Below are positions 39,020 to 39,285 of a stretch of 39,285 nt of DNA, piece after piece. Position numbers and translations under genes: made by a program. The stretch's first letter is position 1, and each line of letters starts with the position of its first letter. This stretch comes from Candidatus Saccharimonadota bacterium (GTDB lineage Bacteria > Patescibacteriota > Saccharimonadia > Saccharimonadales > UBA7683), in assembly GCA_018061375.1 (NCBI GenBank), contig JAGOUG010000002.1:1-39285 (forward strand), in the 5' to 3' direction. Under the pieces are notes generated by a model. The model was not told the DNA's origin and searched no databases. It saw nothing but the letters and a program-made list of their open reading frames with translations.

Positions 39020-39285
39020 TTACTTCGCCTGCGAACGCTGACTTTTGAGGACCATGCTTTGAAGCTCTTTGAGTAATATAAAGTGCTTATTAGTGTAATA
39101 GATTTTGCTATTCCCCTTCTTTTCAGAAATAAGAAAGCCGATTTTTTCGAGTCGCTTGAGTTCTCTTTGAATATTACCCGGATCTTCTCTTATTAGCTTT
39201 GCCAGACCACGAACATGTGTCTTGAAATCTGGGTACTTAGCATAGACAATAATTATCTTTCGTCTAACTCGTGAGGTAATAAATG
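39020..39285 (-). CDS. Winged helix-turn-helix regulator, N-terminus outside the window
   Basis: 87 codons of an open minus-strand frame that runs off the end of the window and stops at 39020. It reads SRVRRKIIIVYAKYPDF, VRGLAKLIREDPGNIQRELKRLEKIGFL, then ISEKKGNSKIYYTNKHFILLKELQ. That is a winged-helix fold with recognition helix (PGNIQRELKRLEKIGFL) and wing (KKGNSKIYYT), like ArsR/MarR-type or archaeal TrmB-type regulators. Target and effector are unknown. Confidence 0.7.
   Translation of the reverse strand, partial: FITSRVRRKIIIVYAKYPDFKTHVRGLAKLIREDPGNIQRELKRLEKIGFLISEKKGNSKIYYTNKHFILLKELQSMVLKSQRSQAK

Overview
The window looks like a chromosomal segment of a streamlined Candidatus Saccharibacteria (TM7 / Patescibacteria) genome. 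Several things point there. The rpsB-tsf-frr-uppS-rseP-proS order is the usual bacterial one but lacks pyrH, cdsA and dxr. The isoleucyl-tRNA synthetase is of the eukaryote-like second type, the ribonucleotide reductase is class II (B12-dependent), and several enzymes are short. TGA is used as a stop codon (for example the ATGA overlap at 4011-4014), so this is not the code-25 Gracilibacteria/Absconditabacteria. The assignment is inference from gene content; no rRNA is present.

Layout. Most genes are on the minus strand. 93-878 is a heliorhodopsin with its own promoter. 2-4.9 kb is an operon of two unrecognised paralogous proteins, lysS and lysA, preceded by a leader with a short lysine-containing peptide and an intrinsic terminator. 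5-7.7 kb holds greA, proS and proB. 7.9-12.5 kb is rpsB-tsf-frr followed by uppS-rseP-CPBP protease. 12.6-16.3 kb has an ABC exporter, rpmE (plus strand) and a caspase-fold cysteine peptidase-like protein. 16.3-19 kb (plus strand) is prfA-trmH-prmC. 19-23.4 kb is an envelope block: HtrA protease, a membrane protein, an LCP transferase and lepB. 23.5-26 kb is parA-parB, rplU and a minimal zincin. 26-30.3 kb is ileS, with a T-box-like leader, followed by an HNH nuclease-like gene. 30.3-34.2 kb is the ribonucleotide reductase region (Trx-like, nrdJ, nrdR). 34.3-39 kb is ftsZ, ftsA and rpsU-yqeY-adk-map. The window closes on a truncated winged-helix regulator.

How it works together. The content is translation, cell division and chromosome partition, protein export and envelope quality control, and dNTP supply, with almost no metabolism. 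The two amino-acid enzymes sit beside the cognate tRNA synthetases (lysA with lysS, proB with proS). The lysS operon, ileS and greA each have a leader that reads as an attenuator or T-box. At least nine start codons lie only 7-10 nt from a near-consensus -10 box with no room for a Shine-Dalgarno, so leaderless transcription seems common.

The strongest leads are the lysS-lysA leader-peptide attenuator, the ileS T-box-like leader, the leaderless pattern, the caspase-like protein and the heliorhodopsin. No stretch over 300 bases lacks a gene. I see no tRNA, rRNA, CRISPR array, insertion sequence or prophage.
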